From an uncultured Spirochaetales bacterium (GTDB lineage Bacteria; Spirochaetota; Spirochaetia; Sphaerochaetales; Sphaerochaetaceae): a DNA stretch of 6,843 nt. Both the position numbers and the translations under genes were made by a program. Below the pieces are notes generated by a model. That model made no database searches and was not told the DNA's origin. It was given only the letters and a program-made list of their open reading frames with translations. Position 1 is the first letter of the stretch; every line of letters begins with the position of its first letter. The stretch is from positions 1 to 6,843 of the forward strand of contig CAKQTF010000055.1 of NCBI GenBank assembly GCA_934276695.1, written 5' to 3'. Positions 6,163 through 6,843 of the stretch are shown piece by piece.

Positions 6163-6843
6163 TATTCTAGAATCAAGGATATGATTATAAAGCTTCTTTA
6201 CTAATCCATTGTCCTTATTCATATCAGTTTTACGTACAAATGGAAGACCTGAGGATATGATTTCTTCATAATCTTCCACCTGGAACAGATACGGAAATCC
6301 TCTATTCCAGTCTATCAGTCTTTGATTAGCTGTGTTGGAACAATCATATGATATCTCATACCTTCGATTGTTGAATTCAGAGTTGTAGACTAATATGGAA
6401 ACAAAGATCTCATCACTTGAACGAGTATGCTTAAAATTCTCTTCAATCCAATTCTTTCTACTGAGCACATATTCTGCTAAATCCTCTGTTATACTCCACC
6501 AATTTGATCCTTTACATGGAATATACTGTCCATGGATTCTGTCTACACGGAATATGAACTGAAGGAAAACCAGAAAATACTCAATTGCATAGGATGTTTT
6601 ATCTACAAAGAAATTTCCAGTTCTTAATGATCTTGTCATGAAATGATAGTATTTATGCTCAGTTGTATATGGCTTTTTATTGAATGGCCATAGATTCTTC
6701 GGAAAACGGAAAGAAACAAATTCCTTACCTCGATTATTATCAAAAAAAGCAAGTATCTCATCTTGTGACTTAGTGGGAAAATCAGCATTTGAGATCAGAT
6801 GATAATACTCATGTTTCCCTCTTTGAATTGCATGAGATAACAA
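6154..6843 (-). CDS. Core-2/I-branching (GT14) glycosyltransferase, 5'-partial
   Basis: The C-terminal 229 or so residues are visible; the N-terminus lies past the right edge (the frame is still open there, and homologues have a nucleotide-sugar-binding start before this point). GT14 enzymes transfer GlcNAc or xylose from UDP-sugars. Landmarks, counted from the right edge, are YYHLISNADFPTKSQDEI (13-30), a charged stretch ending NNRGKEFVSF (36-45), GSNWWSIT (112-119), SSDEIF (142-147; E145 aligns with the likely catalytic base), RLIDWNRG (175-182) and LPFVRKTD (200-207), all in family order. It is probably a cytoplasmic enzyme adding one sugar of the repeat unit. The exact sugar cannot be predicted. 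It is transcribed towards the polymerase gene, and the two coding ends overlap by 9 bases, so this gene belongs to another transcript. Confidence 0.88.
   Translation of the reverse strand: MLSHAIQRGKHEYYHLISNADFPTKSQDEILAFFDNNRGKEFVSFRFPKNLWPFNKKPYTTEHKYYHFMTRSLRTGNFFVDKTSYAIEYFLVFLQFIFRVDRIHGQYIPCKGSNWWSITEDLAEYVLSRKNWIEENFKHTRSSDEIFVSILVYNSEFNNRRYEISYDCSNTANQRLIDWNRGFPYLFQVEDYEEIISSGLPFVRKTDMNKDNGLVKKLYNHILDSRISD

Overview
This is a surface-glycan assembly region from an AT-rich bacterium. It reads, left to right, as a broken LicD-family gene (2-505), a Wzx-type polysaccharide flippase (599-2146), a large RND/MMPL-type exporter (2244-4769), a Wzy/O-antigen-ligase-type polymerase (4855-6162), and on the opposite strand the C-terminal part of a Core-2/I-branching (GT14) glycosyltransferase (6154-6843, running off the right edge). 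The flippase, polymerase, LicD enzyme and glycosyltransferase together fit a Wzx/Wzy-dependent polysaccharide pathway. In that pathway glycosyltransferases build a lipid-linked repeat unit, LicD-type enzymes decorate it with a phospho-substituent, Wzx flips it and Wzy polymerises it. The RND exporter is not a standard part of such loci.

The organism cannot be named from this window. RND exporters of this kind, with two large extracytoplasmic domains, are commonest in diderm bacteria. Together with LicD and GT14 genes and heavy use of AGA/AGG and ATA codons, this would suit a host-associated spirochaete or a similar diderm, but that is a weak inference.

Base composition is uneven. Spot counts on single 60-base lines give about 25-35% G+C in the polymerase gene, 32-38% in the flippase, and 42-50% in the RND gene. 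The glycan genes and the exporter therefore probably have different histories.

Three things stand out. First, the LicD gene is interrupted by one in-frame TAA (371-373), and typical LicD C-terminal sequence continues in the same frame for 43 codons after it. Second, the three complete genes have no visible Shine-Dalgarno sequence, but each has a -10-like hexamer 6 to 9 bases before its ATG, which suggests leaderless or nearly leaderless mRNAs. Third, a 15-bp inverted repeat with a single bulge lies 3 bases before the polymerase ATG and contains its predicted TATAAT box, so it may be an operator or an RNA switch.

The gaps between genes are all under 100 bases. No tRNA, rRNA, CRISPR array, insertion sequence or integrase was seen.
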